DNA of 64,000 bases, taken from Kordiimonadaceae bacterium. Its GTDB lineage: Bacteria; Pseudomonadota; Alphaproteobacteria; Sphingomonadales; Emcibacteraceae. The stretch is taken from the NCBI GenBank assembly GCA_024236295.1, contig JACKKT010000001.1, positions 186,001-250,000 on the forward strand, given 5' to 3'. The notes beneath the pieces were generated by a model that worked only from the letters and a program-made list of their open reading frames with translations, had not been told where the DNA came from and made no database searches. The position numbers and the translations under genes were made by a program. Each line of letters begins with the position of its first letter. The stretch's first letter is position 1. Positions 1-8,147 of the stretch are shown here, piece by piece.

Positions 1-567
1 GGACTTAATAAATCGACCGGGCAAAATATCGGAATATACACGGAATCAAAAAGTGCTGCTTTTCATCTGTCGGAAGGTAAGGACCTTAGCAAAGCCATTC
101 TGCAGGCATTTAAAAAATATGGTTATGACAGCAAAAACAGCAACGCTTATTATCAGACTTTTGAATATGATGACCTGAAAAGGGTTCATGATGAACTTCT
201 GCCAGAGCTAGACATGGATATAAAACTGGTTCAGCTTATGGGTGAAGAGGAAGAATATAATGATCTGATAACGAGAGACGGCCTCAAGGCCCTTTCTAAA
301 TATGCCGATGGTATTGGCCCAAGTATTTCCATGATCACCAAGGCCGATAAGAGTGCAGAAGGTTACCATATTACCGATCTGGTAAAAGATGCACATGATG
401 CCGGGCTCGTGGTTCATCCATATACTTTTCGTGCGGAACGCTTTGCTATGCCAAAATTTGTGGGCAGCTTTGATGAGCTTCTGGATTTGTTTTATAATAA
501 AATCGGCGTTGATGGCTTATTCAGTGATTTTCCGGATCGTGCCGTCAGATTCTTACATAAAAAATAA
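1..567 (+). CDS. glpQ: glycerophosphodiester phosphodiesterase, C-terminal part
   Basis: The frame is open from base 1, so the N-terminal part is outside the window and 188 codons remain. The product looks like the second half of a periplasmic GlpQ-type GDPD TIM barrel, which hydrolyses glycerophosphodiesters to glycerol-3-phosphate and an alcohol. Visible signs are the GIGPS segment, the late-barrel strand DAHDAGLVVHPYTFR and the closing segment DGLFSDFPDRAV, where GDPD proteins end. Only 15 bases separate its stop from the glycerol-3-phosphate transporter gene, so the two probably form one operon: the phosphodiesterase makes the substrate that the next protein imports. The catalytic N-terminal HRG motif cannot be seen here, so activity cannot be judged. 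Confidence 0.88.
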   Translation, partial: GLNKSTGQNIGIYTESKSAAFHLSEGKDLSKAILQAFKKYGYDSKNSNAYYQTFEYDDLKRVHDELLPELDMDIKLVQLMGEEEEYNDLITRDGLKALSKYADGIGPSISMITKADKSAEGYHITDLVKDAHDAGLVVHPYTFRAERFAMPKFVGSFDELLDLFYNKIGVDGLFSDFPDRAVRFLHKK

Positions 568-582
568 AAGGGATTAGTCATC

Positions 583-1920
583 ATGATCGGATTTTTAAAA
601 CCAGCAGCACATATTGAGCCCATTGATGAGGCCAAGGTGGACGGTGAATATCGTCGCCTCAGGATACAGGTTTTTATAGGTATATTCATCGGTTATGCAG
701 GATTTTATCTTGTCCGGAAAAATTTTACCTTGGCTATGCCATCTTTAATTGAGGAAGGCTTTTCAAAAACAGAATTGGGTTTTGCATTATCCGGTGTTGC
801 AATTGCTTACGGCGTTTCCAAATTTATCATGGGCAGTGTATCTGACCGCAGCAATGCCCGTTATTTTATGGCGCTTGGCCTTATGGCATCAGCGCTGACG
901 ATGATTATGATGGGAACGATGGCCTGGGCCACTAGTTCGGTCGCCATAATGTTCACATTACTTCTTATCAATGGCTGGTTTCAGGGTATGGGCTGGCCAC
1001 CTTCGGGCAGGGTGATGGTCCATTGGTTTTCGCCATCGGAGCGTGGGACAAAAATGGCGATCTGGAATGTCGCCCATAATGTTGGCGGGGGCATGGTTGG
1101 CATACTGGCAATCTGGGGAATGAAGATTTTTAATGATTATCATTCGGTTTTTTACTTTCACGGTATGATCGCCGTAACTATTTCCCTATTCATTCTTTTA
1201 ATGTTGCGTGACACACCACAGTCACAAGGACTGCCAACGATCGAGGAATATCACCATAATTACCCGACCGCATTTAAATATAATAAAAGCCATGAGAAAG
1301 AATTTTCAGCGAAAGAAATTTTTCTGGAATATGTGCTGAATAATAAGCTTTTATGGGCAATTGCCGTAGCAAATGCCTTTGTTTATCTGGTTCGATACGG
1401 GGTGCTTGACTGGGCGCCAACTTACCTTCGCGAAGTCAAGGGTTTTTCATTTGATGACAGTAGCTTAGGCTATACTTTCTATGAATGGGCAGGGATTCCG
1501 GGAACCATTATATGTGGCTGGATATCGGACAGATTTTTTAAGGCTCACCGTTCTCCGGTTCTGGTAATTTTTATGGCAATTACAATGATATGTGTATTGG
1601 TTTATTGGCTTAACCCGGCAGGTAACCCGGGCCTTGATATTGCCATGTTGATAGCAATAGGTTTTTTTATATATGGTCCTGTTATGCTGATTGGTCTTTT
1701 TGCGCTTGATCTTGTCCCGAAAAAAGCTGCGGGAACTGCCGCCGGTTTTACCGGACTTTTCGGATATGTTGGCGGGACAGTATCAGCCAATATTGCTATT
1801 GGTTATGCAGTTGATATGGCGGGGTGGGACGCCGGTTTTATGCTAATTGTCGGGTCCTGTATCATATCGATAATCCTGGTATCACTTACCATGAAGGCAG
1901 AAAAAGACGCCCGAAGCTAA
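583..1920 (+). CDS. glpT: glycerol-3-phosphate transporter (MFS, organophosphate:phosphate antiporter)
   Basis: The 445-residue protein has the length and pattern of the organophosphate:phosphate antiporters (GlpT/UhpT family), about 12 membrane segments. The N-terminal half carries the family-typical FYLVRKNF segment after TM1 (about residues 45-52) and a GSVSDRSNARYF loop between TM2 and TM3, the MFS signature position. A second-half loop GWISDRFFKAHRSP repeats the pattern. Neighbouring glpQ favours glycerol-3-phosphate over hexose phosphate as substrate. The start has an AAGGGA Shine-Dalgarno about ten bases upstream. It ends 18 bases from the convergent sugar-transferase gene with no obvious terminator. 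Substrate assignment rests on context and family likeness. Confidence 0.9.
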   Translation: MIGFLKPAAHIEPIDEAKVDGEYRRLRIQVFIGIFIGYAGFYLVRKNFTLAMPSLIEEGFSKTELGFALSGVAIAYGVSKFIMGSVSDRSNARYFMALGLMASALTMIMMGTMAWATSSVAIMFTLLLINGWFQGMGWPPSGRVMVHWFSPSERGTKMAIWNVAHNVGGGMVGILAIWGMKIFNDYHSVFYFHGMIAVTISLFILLMLRDTPQSQGLPTIEEYHHNYPTAFKYNKSHEKEFSAKEIFLEYVLNNKLLWAIAVANAFVYLVRYGVLDWAPTYLREVKGFSFDDSSLGYTFYEWAGIPGTIICGWISDRFFKAHRSPVLVIFMAITMICVLVYWLNPAGNPGLDIAMLIAIGFFIYGPVMLIGLFALDLVPKKAAGTAAGFTGLFGYVGGTVSANIAIGYAVDMAGWDAGFMLIVGSCIISIILVSLTMKAEKDARS

Positions 1921-1938
1921 GCCCGTAAAATTCTCAAT

Positions 1939-3387
1939 TTAATGAGCATTTTTACTAATGAAACCGACGAATACGGTCCCGATTAAAATTTGAAGATCAA
2001 AAAATAATGACCAGTTTTCGGCATAATAGACATCATATTTTACACGGCTTTCCATTTTATCTACTGTGTCAGTGATGCCTCGAAAGCCATTAATCTGTGC
2101 CCAGCCGGTAATGCCGGGTTTTACCCGATGACGGGCGAAATAACCGTCAATAACCTTTGCATAATCTTCGTTATGATCAACCGCATGGGGGCGGGGGCCC
2201 ACCAGTGACATGCTGCCATTTAATACATTGAAAATCTGTGGCAGTTCATCCAGGCTGGTTTTTCGGATAAATTTACCGACCCTGGTAACCCTTGCATCAT
2301 TTTTGGTGGCCTGTTTGGTTTTTCCTTCCTGTGCCGGATTGTGGGTCATGGATCGGAATTTATAAATTTCGAATATTTTATTGTTATAACCATATCTTTG
2401 TTGGCGGAAAATAACAGGTCCAGGACTTTCAATCCAGATTGCAGCGGCAATAACTATCATTAATGGCGCAAAAATGACAAGGGCGATTAAGGAAAAGATA
2501 ATATCTTCAACTTTTTTGATAAAAATCATCCAGTCGGAGAAGGGGGTCTTGACCACTTCTATCATCGGGATGCCGATAAAATGATTGGTTGAGGGCTTAT
2601 AGGGTATGCGGTAGCCGACCAGATCGGAACTTAAATAGATATGAACAGGCAATTCCCGAAGTTTTCTGGCGATGTTATATAGCCGGTCATCAGCACTCCA
2701 GGGAAGGGTGATGATGACATCATCAACTTCATTATTCCTGATATACCGGGTAAGTTCATCAAGATCGCCTAGCACCGGATAACCGCGTACTTCCGGTCCT
2801 GCCCGTTCTTTACGGTCATCAAATATGCCAATGATATTATTGAGCTTTGGGTATTCACTTTCAATTTTATCAATGAGCATTTCAGCACGGCGATCACTTC
2901 CAACTATGATAACCTTTCTTGAGAAAAACTTTTTACTCGCCATTTTTATTATGACGTAGTACCCGACAATCCGTCCCATAATCACCAGGAAAATTGAGCT
3001 GGTAATAAAATAATAAACCCATTGTTTATTAAAATAATCGGTCACGGAAAGAGAAAAGGCGATTGAAATAAACAAGCAAAATGCTGTAGCCAAAACCACA
3101 ATAAATTTTAGCATATTCTGATATGGGTTTATAAAGGTTTCAAATGTATAAAGGCTGGCAAAATGGGATAGGAACCAGGAACAGAAGACGACAAAAATAA
3201 TAGCAGATGAATAAATTTTTGAATTTATAACTGAAAAATTGAAAATCAGGTAATAACATATAGCACCGCTCACTATTATCCATAAACCATCAAATATGAC
3301 ATAAAGCACGGTCAAAACAGCATTGGAAATAGGAATATTTCTAACTGTCCCGTTTTTTTCTTTGGATTTTGTTTTATGTTGCCTCAA
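1939..3387 (-). CDS. undecaprenyl-phosphate hexose phosphotransferase (initiates EPS repeat unit)
   Basis: This 482-residue protein matches the WcaJ/GumD-type polyprenyl glycosylphosphotransferases, which transfer a hexose-1-phosphate (often glucose) from a UDP-sugar to undecaprenyl phosphate at the inner membrane. It has about four N-terminal membrane segments (residues 15-130), a central Rossmann-like CoA-binding-type domain (about 135-250), a further membrane hairpin near 290 and the C-terminal bacterial sugar transferase domain with [25 protein letters not shown] and [10 protein letters not shown] motifs. The start is a TTG: no ATG lies near the N-terminus and AAAAGG sits eight bases upstream. 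It is transcribed away from the VPLPA gene. Neighbouring galU and pgi make UDP-glucose the likely donor; that is inference. Confidence 0.92.
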   Translation of the reverse strand: MRQHKTKSKEKNGTVRNIPISNAVLTVLYVIFDGLWIIVSGAICYYLIFNFSVINSKIYSSAIIFVVFCSWFLSHFASLYTFETFINPYQNMLKFIVVLATAFCLFISIAFSLSVTDYFNKQWVYYFITSSIFLVIMGRIVGYYVIIKMASKKFFSRKVIIVGSDRRAEMLIDKIESEYPKLNNIIGIFDDRKERAGPEVRGYPVLGDLDELTRYIRNNEVDDVIITLPWSADDRLYNIARKLRELPVHIYLSSDLVGYRIPYKPSTNHFIGIPMIEVVKTPFSDWMIFIKKVEDIIFSLIALVIFAPLMIVIAAAIWIESPGPVIFRQQRYGYNNKIFEIYKFRSMTHNPAQEGKTKQATKNDARVTRVGKFIRKTSLDELPQIFNVLNGSMSLVGPRPHAVDHNEDYAKVIDGYFARHRVKPGITGWAQINGFRGITDTVDKMESRVKYDVYYAENWSLFFDLQILIGTVFVGFISKNAH

Positions 3388-3584
3388 AAATATTACCTTT
3401 TAATTATCTAGCTCTAAATAACCAATAAAATTTTAGTGCTATATTATGCTCAGTTCATGAATAAGCAATTAATAGTTCCTGTTTTTTTCAAAAGACCTTA
3501 ATAAATGAACAATAGTTAAAATTTATAAAAAATTTTATGTTCAAAAGATTCATTTTGCTATATAAGTAATTGCTGTATGACATA

Positions 3585-3676
3585 TTGGTTATGTGATTGA
3601 AAAAAAACATGTGTCCCAAAGTAGGATTGGTAATTTAAAACTGTTAAAAATCTTTACAATTGGGTATGTTGGTTAT
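3585..3676 (+). promoter_or_regulatory. three TTGGTWAT boxes at 42-bp spacing (candidate activator sites)
   Basis: TTGGTTAT at 3585-3592, TTGGTAAT at 3627-3634 and TTGGTTAT at 3669-3676 start exactly 42 bases apart, about four helical turns, so all would face the same side of the DNA. They lie roughly 70-165 bases upstream of the predicted start site of the sigma-54 promoter at 3722-3738, the usual range for enhancer-binding activator sites. A related TTGGGTAT sits at 3660-3667. The sequence and spacing are seen directly; their role as activator sites is inference, and short AT-rich words can recur by chance. Confidence 0.4.
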
Positions 3677-3721
3677 CTATAAACCATGATTAATGTGTTG
3701 AAAATAAAGGATAAAATAAAG

Positions 3722-3738
3722 TTGGCATGATTATTGCT
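3722..3738 (+). promoter_or_regulatory. sigma-54 (-24/-12) promoter for the VPLPA-CTERM gene
   Basis: The 17 bases TTGGCATGATTATTGCT match the RpoN consensus TTGGCACG-N4-TTGCW at all but one fixed position (T for C at position 7). The invariant GG (3724-3725) and GC (3736-3737) are separated by exactly ten bases as required. Transcription would begin near 3748-3750, leaving a leader of about 73 bases before the ATG at 3822, with GAGGAA at 3808-3813. Established knowledge: PEP-CTERM substrate genes in exosortase systems are often driven by sigma-54 with the PrsK/PrsR pair. No such regulator is encoded in this window. Confidence 0.7.
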
Positions 3739-3821
3739 ATTATTATGTGTGATAAGTTTGGTAATAAGTTTTAGCCAATTATTATAAAAAAATTCGAAAT
3801 AACCGTTGAGGAACGAAAGTT

Positions 3822-4343
3822 ATGTTTAAAAAATTATATATTGTATTAAGTGCTCTTGTCGTATCGACTTTTATAGCGGTAAGTGGTGCACAGGCCGTAT
3901 CAGTAGATCCGAGCTTTTTTGCAAGTTACAATAACGATGTTGGTGTTGGTCAAGGCGGGACTGCGATTAATGATGTTTATTCATTTACAGCGTCCGAAGA
4001 CACAAATCTCAGCTTTGCAGTAAGTGTGAACCACCCTACAGCTCTAAATAATTATGGTATTAAAAACCTGACCCTTACATGGGATCTGGGTGGTGTACAG
4101 ATAGTTACAAATGGTTTGGGCGTAATGCTTTCTAATCCGTTTCCTGAGTTCTTCCATGCTTTGACAACAGGTCAAACTGGTACAATGACTGTAACAGGTA
4201 ACTTCCTGGCAAACGGTGGTGGTTATACACTAACAGTGGCTGCTGTTCCACTGCCACCTGCATTGATTGCCTTCTCTACAGCGATGCTTGGTGTTGGCTT
4301 CCTTGCTCGCCGCAGAAGAAAAACAAAAGCTGTATTTGCATAA
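3822..4343 (+). CDS. secreted VPLPA-CTERM sorting-signal protein
   Basis: This 173-residue protein has an N-terminal Sec signal peptide (basic MFKKLY, hydrophobic stretch, cleavage likely after SGAQA near residue 25) and a C-terminal tripartite sorting tail from about residue 142: the VPLPP motif, a hydrophobic helix (LIAFSTAMLGVGFLA) and a cluster RRRRK. That tail is the VPLPA variant of the PEP-CTERM signal recognised by exosortases; the last residue of the motif is P here instead of A. The mature part, about 115 residues, is rich in beta-prone, Thr/Asn/Gly sequence without recognisable catalytic motifs. It lies between the priming transferase and the export operon and is probably the substrate of the exosortase at 21,753. 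Its biological role is unknown. Confidence 0.85.
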   Translation: MFKKLYIVLSALVVSTFIAVSGAQAVSVDPSFFASYNNDVGVGQGGTAINDVYSFTASEDTNLSFAVSVNHPTALNNYGIKNLTLTWDLGGVQIVTNGLGVMLSNPFPEFFHALTTGQTGTMTVTGNFLANGGGYTLTVAAVPLPPALIAFSTAMLGVGFLARRRRKTKAVFA

Positions 4344-4355
4344 TTAAATTCCTCC

Positions 4356-4404
4356 CGGGGCGTATAACAAATGTTATACGTCCCCGGTTACGGGTTTATT
4401 TTTT
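4356..4404 (+). terminator. Rho-independent terminator after the VPLPA gene
   Basis: A long stem pairs 4356-4368 (CGGGGCGTATAAC) with 4373-4386, with a four-base AAAT loop and one bulged base. A T-rich tract follows at about 4395-4404 after a short GC spacer. It lies 12 bases after the stop codon, so it should end transcription from the sigma-54 promoter. Confidence 0.75.
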
Positions 4405-4420
4405 GGCTAATAGTATAATG

Positions 4421-4446
4421 TCAGGTGTTATGCGCCTGATTTTTTT
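4421..4446 (+). terminator. second Rho-independent terminator
   Basis: TCAGGTG (4421-4427) pairs with CGCCTGA (4433-4439), with one G-U pair and a TTATG loop, followed directly by seven T residues (4440-4446). This is a classic intrinsic terminator. It sits 35 bases after the first one and further insulates the VPLPA gene from the export operon. Confidence 0.75.
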
Positions 4447-4774
4447 GCGTTTGGATACTTTATTATTTCTGTATGGATGTGGTATTTTACAGGAATTATG
4501 AGTATTTTTTTCATTTACGCCCTTCAGACTGATAATAATTTTCAATTCTTCAGTCTTTATACCCACTTAAAATTCTATAGTCTGTTTGAAAAATTAATTT
4601 TTAGCTACTTTCAGTAGCATCATTAATAAACGAAACCTGCAAAAATGAGTAAAAGTAATATTTTTAAAAGAAAAGAAAAAAATGATAATTAGCAAATGTT
4701 AATTATTTTATTTTATAAAAGGGCAAAATATTATAACTTAGAAAAAAATATAAAGAGAACTGGTTGAAATATAA

Positions 4775-5338
4775 ATGAAATCTATATCGCTGCTTATATT
4801 GACTATTGCTGGATTGTTAGTTGGAACATCATCACTTCAGGCTCAGGCGCTGACAGGTTACACCTTAAATCCTGGTGATCAGTTGCATATATCTGTTTGG
4901 CGGGAGGATACATTAGATAAAGAAGTTACAGTTCTGCCAGATGGTCATATTACTTTTCCGCTTATTGGCAGTGTAAATGTTGTTGGAGTTTCTAGCGTCG
5001 AGCTAGAGAAAATTATAGAAGATAAGCTTTCCGATACTATTCCAGGAGCTGAGGTGACCGTACTTGTTCTTTCCGTTACTGGTAATAGAGTATATGTAAT
5101 AGGAAAAGTCTTAAAGCCGGGTGAATTCATAATGAGTTCAGAAATGACAGTGGCCCAGGTTTTAAGCCTTGCCGGTGGGTTGGATCGGTTCGCTGATGGT
5201 GGCGGAATCAAAGTTCAGAGAATTGAAAATGGGAAAGTTAAGTATTTTCAATATAATTATGATGATTTGCTATCCGGAAAAACAATTGATTCAATGAGCT
5301 TTATTTTAAAAGCAGGCGATGTAGTCATAGTTCCATAA
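4775..5338 (+). CDS. outer-membrane polysaccharide export protein (OPX, Poly_export/SLBB)
   Basis: This 187-residue protein is a short OPX-family export protein. It has a Sec signal peptide (cleavage likely after SLQAQA near 25, no lipobox Cys), a Poly_export domain (about 27-105, starting with YTLNPGDQLHISVW and containing VLPDGHITFPLIG) and one SLBB domain (about 107-187, from VYVIGKVLKPGEF). Full-length Wza proteins are about twice this size and have an outer-membrane helix; the short form is typical of exosortase-linked EPS loci, where a separate barrel gene follows. It is first in a likely operon with the barrel, chain-length protein and kinase. It would form the periplasmic part of the EPS export channel. 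Confidence 0.9.
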   Translation: MKSISLLILTIAGLLVGTSSLQAQALTGYTLNPGDQLHISVWREDTLDKEVTVLPDGHITFPLIGSVNVVGVSSVELEKIIEDKLSDTIPGAEVTVLVLSVTGNRVYVIGKVLKPGEFIMSSEMTVAQVLSLAGGLDRFADGGGIKVQRIENGKVKYFQYNYDDLLSGKTIDSMSFILKAGDVVIVP

Positions 5339-5370
5339 AATACATTAAATTCAGATAAGGGTGATCAAAA

Positions 5371-6516
5371 GTGTCCAGAAAAATAACAAATAATAAAATA
5401 GCAATGAAGCCTGCCTTTCAAAGGTTGTTTCTTGGTGTTTGCTCTGCAGCCTTATTTTCGGCCCAGATTGCAACCGCCGCTGAAACAGATGCTACATTTG
5501 GACTCTCTGCTGAAGGGTCATATGATGATAATCGTTACCTGAGCAATACCAATAAACAGTCCGTCTATATTTTAAATATAAGACCAACAGTTGGTTTGAC
5601 TATAGAAAATGAAGGATCACAAACAACCTTTACGGCCTATGGCGCCTATGCATTGTCATCGGATCAGGCAGTGCAGAAAGACAGGTTTAACTTTGGTGCG
5701 GGTGTGAGCGGTGTTTATGAATATGAATATTCAACATTAACATTGGGTGGCGGGTTCGACCGTCAATCTGTTTTTGAAACTGAGTTCCTTGATACTGGTA
5801 TTTATGCTGGTAATAATGGATGGAGAGATCGGGGAAATGCTTCATTCGGGTTAAAAACCAGTTTAAACGAAACCTGGTCATTAAGGCTTTCTGATAGTTT
5901 TCAAATTCTCGACTATTCAACAATAAACTATAATAATTATTGGAGTAATGTTGTCGGCCTTGGGGTGGATGTGGCCCTTAATGAGAGAACGTCCCTGGTT
6001 CAGAATTTCTCATACCTTCGTTATGAACCCGATAATATATTTATGACATCGTTAAACAGCTACAGTTATTTAGCTGGACTAAGTTATGAACTTGATGAAA
6101 ATACACTTGTCACTGTGACCGGAGGGGCAACATATCTTTCGGGTGATTATCGATGGAGCGCTATTTTTGAGTTAAGTCACCAGCTAGAAAATAATCTTTT
6201 TTCAGTACGGGGTGCCAGAGAATTACTGCCAAGTGGTCTTGGTGGTGTAAGACAATCAGATTCTGTTGAGTTTGACTCTACTTATAACTATTCTGAGTCA
6301 GTTAATATGGGTATTTCTGCATCATGGCGCCGCAGTAAAGAACTAAATAATATCACACAGCTGGATAATGAATTTTTTGGAATTAGTCCCTGGGTAAGTT
6401 TTGAAGTAATGAGAGATTTGAACATAAGGCTGCGGTATCAGTTGCGTAGACAAAAAATTGGCTTGAGCAATGATTGGGGCATTTCAAATGTTTTCTCAAT
6501 TTCCATAGCGTATTAA
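5371..6516 (+). CDS. outer-membrane beta-barrel protein of the EPS export operon
   Basis: This 381-residue protein has a signal peptide ending near AATAAE (about residue 36) followed by alternating amphipathic strands rich in Tyr, Trp, Ser and Asn and ending in an aromatic residue (SISIAY), as expected for an outer-membrane barrel. Proteins of this kind are encoded beside the OPX and Wzz genes in exosortase-associated EPS loci; they may supply the outer-membrane pore that the short OPX protein lacks. That role is inference. A GTG start with an AAGGGTGA ribosome site was chosen; an in-frame ATG at 5404 would remove 11 residues and is also plausible. No enzyme motif is visible. Confidence 0.8.
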   Translation: MSRKITNNKIAMKPAFQRLFLGVCSAALFSAQIATAAETDATFGLSAEGSYDDNRYLSNTNKQSVYILNIRPTVGLTIENEGSQTTFTAYGAYALSSDQAVQKDRFNFGAGVSGVYEYEYSTLTLGGGFDRQSVFETEFLDTGIYAGNNGWRDRGNASFGLKTSLNETWSLRLSDSFQILDYSTINYNNYWSNVVGLGVDVALNERTSLVQNFSYLRYEPDNIFMTSLNSYSYLAGLSYELDENTLVTVTGGATYLSGDYRWSAIFELSHQLENNLFSVRGARELLPSGLGGVRQSDSVEFDSTYNYSESVNMGISASWRRSKELNNITQLDNEFFGISPWVSFEVMRDLNIRLRYQLRRQKIGLSNDWGISNVFSISIAY

Positions 6517-6530
6517 AAGGCTTGATTGAA

Positions 6531-8120
6531 ATGGAATATTCTGAAGCAGAATTAACACTAAGAGATTATCTCGCAATATTAAAGCGAAGGTACCTTTATT
6601 TGATAATTCCGTTTGTGATCGTGCTAGCTGTTAGTATTGGTGTGGCGCTGCTTATGGCTCCGGTTTACCAGTCTACAGGTACTATTATGGTTGAATCGCA
6701 GCAAATCCCGGATAATTTTGTACAATCAACTGTCACCAGTTATGCCGATGAAAGAATTGGTGTGATTACACAACGGGTCATGATCCGGGAAAATCTTCTT
6801 AGAATTATTGATAAATTTAATTTGTTTGGTGATGACAGAAGAAGTGTTCCAGCATCTGATCTGGTGGAACGGATGCGCAATATGGTCTCTGTGGAAATAA
6901 TTAGTGCTGACGTTCAAGGACAGAAAAATAATGGCAAAACGGCAATTGCCTTTAAAATATCCGTGGAACACAGCAAACCAAATCTTGCTTTTAGTGTTGC
7001 TAATGAATTTGTGACACTTTTTCTTGATGAAAATGTCAGAAACAGAATTTCCCGTGCTTCGGAAACAACGGATTTTTTGAATAACGAAACAACAAAGCTA
7101 AAAGACCAGCTTGAAGATATTGAAAATCAGGTAGCCGACTACAAACAGCAAAATAGCAGTGCACTGCCGGAGCATCTTGACCTTCGTATTAATCAGAGGG
7201 AGCGTGCTGTACGGGCGGCTGAGGATATTGATCTTTCAATTAAAACACTGGAATCTCAGAAAAGCCTGCTGGAAATTGATCTTTCCTCCAGAACCTATAG
7301 TACAGACAATGGACAAAGTGAAATTTCTGCCAATCCGGAACAGGAATTGGCCAAACTCGAAGCTCAGTTGGCCGAAAAGTCAACAATTTATGGCGATGCC
7401 CATCCGGATATTGTTTCCTTAAAAAGGAAAATCAGCCAGCTAAGAGAAAAAATTGCTTCCGGTGGCGGTAGTGATGATGGAAACTCACAAGAAATAGTTG
7501 GTGATCCGGTTGCCGCTAAAATACAGGCGCGAATTGCATCTATTGATGATACGATTAAATCTCAGCTGGCACTTAAAAAAGATTTGGAAAAAAATATTGC
7601 CGATCTTGAAAAAACTATCATCCAGACACCGCAAGTGGAAAGAGGACTTAGAGCTCTTACACGCAATTATGAAAATGCTTTGGCACAATACGAATCTATC
7701 AAAGCAAAACTTATGGATGCACAGCTTTCTGAAAGCCTTGAAGAGGAAAAGAAAGCTGAACGGTTTTTGGTTCTAGAGCCGCCAGTTCTGGCAGAAAAGC
7801 CGATCCGTCCTAACAGGCAGAAAATCATCATGCTTGGTTTTCTCCTTGCTATTGCTGCTGGTTTTGGTGCCATTTTCCTTATCGAGATGATTGATGGAAG
7901 CGTCTATGGAATGGCACGCCTTACCGAAGCTGTTCAGCAACAGCCACTAGCCAATATCCCATATATTGAAACGTGGGAAGAGACTACCCAGAATAAAAAT
8001 AGAATAAAAATCATTGCAGGTTTTTCAGTTGCCAGTATTGTTTGTGCGCTGGTATTGGTGCATTTCCTATATTTACCGCTCGATATCTTCTTTTTTAAAG
8101 TTTGGTCGAGGATCAGTTGA
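6531..8120 (+). CDS. polysaccharide chain-length determinant (Wzz/GumC-like co-polymerase)
   Basis: The 529-residue protein has the Wzz layout: a short cytoplasmic N-terminus with LTLRDYLAILKRR, TM1 (about 22-42), a long periplasmic region with extensive coiled coil (about 170-420) and TM2 after the proline-rich PIRPNRQK motif (about 425-450). A third hydrophobic stretch lies near the C-terminus, after a cytoplasmic segment. It sets EPS chain length together with the Wzy polymerase and the kinase encoded next. The frame extends upstream to an ATG at 6474, inside the barrel gene. I chose 6531 because the extension lacks a ribosome site and has no homology-like content. Confidence 0.9.
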   Translation: MEYSEAELTLRDYLAILKRRYLYLIIPFVIVLAVSIGVALLMAPVYQSTGTIMVESQQIPDNFVQSTVTSYADERIGVITQRVMIRENLLRIIDKFNLFGDDRRSVPASDLVERMRNMVSVEIISADVQGQKNNGKTAIAFKISVEHSKPNLAFSVANEFVTLFLDENVRNRISRASETTDFLNNETTKLKDQLEDIENQVADYKQQNSSALPEHLDLRINQRERAVRAAEDIDLSIKTLESQKSLLEIDLSSRTYSTDNGQSEISANPEQELAKLEAQLAEKSTIYGDAHPDIVSLKRKISQLREKIASGGGSDDGNSQEIVGDPVAAKIQARIASIDDTIKSQLALKKDLEKNIADLEKTIIQTPQVERGLRALTRNYENALAQYESIKAKLMDAQLSESLEEEKKAERFLVLEPPVLAEKPIRPNRQKIIMLGFLLAIAAGFGAIFLIEMIDGSVYGMARLTEAVQQQPLANIPYIETWEETTQNKNRIKIIAGFSVASIVCALVLVHFLYLPLDIFFFKVWSRIS

Positions 8121-8147
8121 TTTCCAGAAAATTGAAAGGGAAGATTA

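Larger units (their letters stand above)
3388..3821. other. 434-bp AT-rich divergent control region
   Basis: This gap separates the leftward sugar-transferase gene from the rightward VPLPA-CTERM gene. I found no coding frame in it. It contains a sigma-54 type promoter at 3722-3738 pointing at the VPLPA gene and three TTGGTWAT boxes upstream of it (3585, 3627, 3669), listed separately. The leftward gene has only its ribosome-binding AAAAGG near 3397-3402; I could not recognise a clear sigma-70 promoter for it amid the high AT content. Confidence 0.6.
4344..4774. other. 431-bp intergenic region between VPLPA gene and export operon
   Basis: The first 100 bases hold two successive hairpin terminators (4356-4404 and 4421-4446, listed separately). 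The rest is very AT-rich and has no coding frame I would support. It must carry the promoter of the export operon, but no sigma-54 motif is visible in it. A short hairpin, GCTACT/AGTAGC at 4604-4618, and an inverted repeat AGACTGA/TCAGTCT at 4527-4556 are present; neither has a T tract, and their role is unknown. Confidence 0.5.

Noticed and set aside
4527..4556. Inverted repeat AGACTGA/TCAGTCT as a terminator or operator
   Set aside because: The 16-base loop and lack of a T tract make a terminator unlikely, and no second copy was seen.
6474..6530. Upstream start of the chain-length gene at 6474
   Set aside because: It would overlap the barrel gene by 43 bases and add a non-family segment without a ribosome site.
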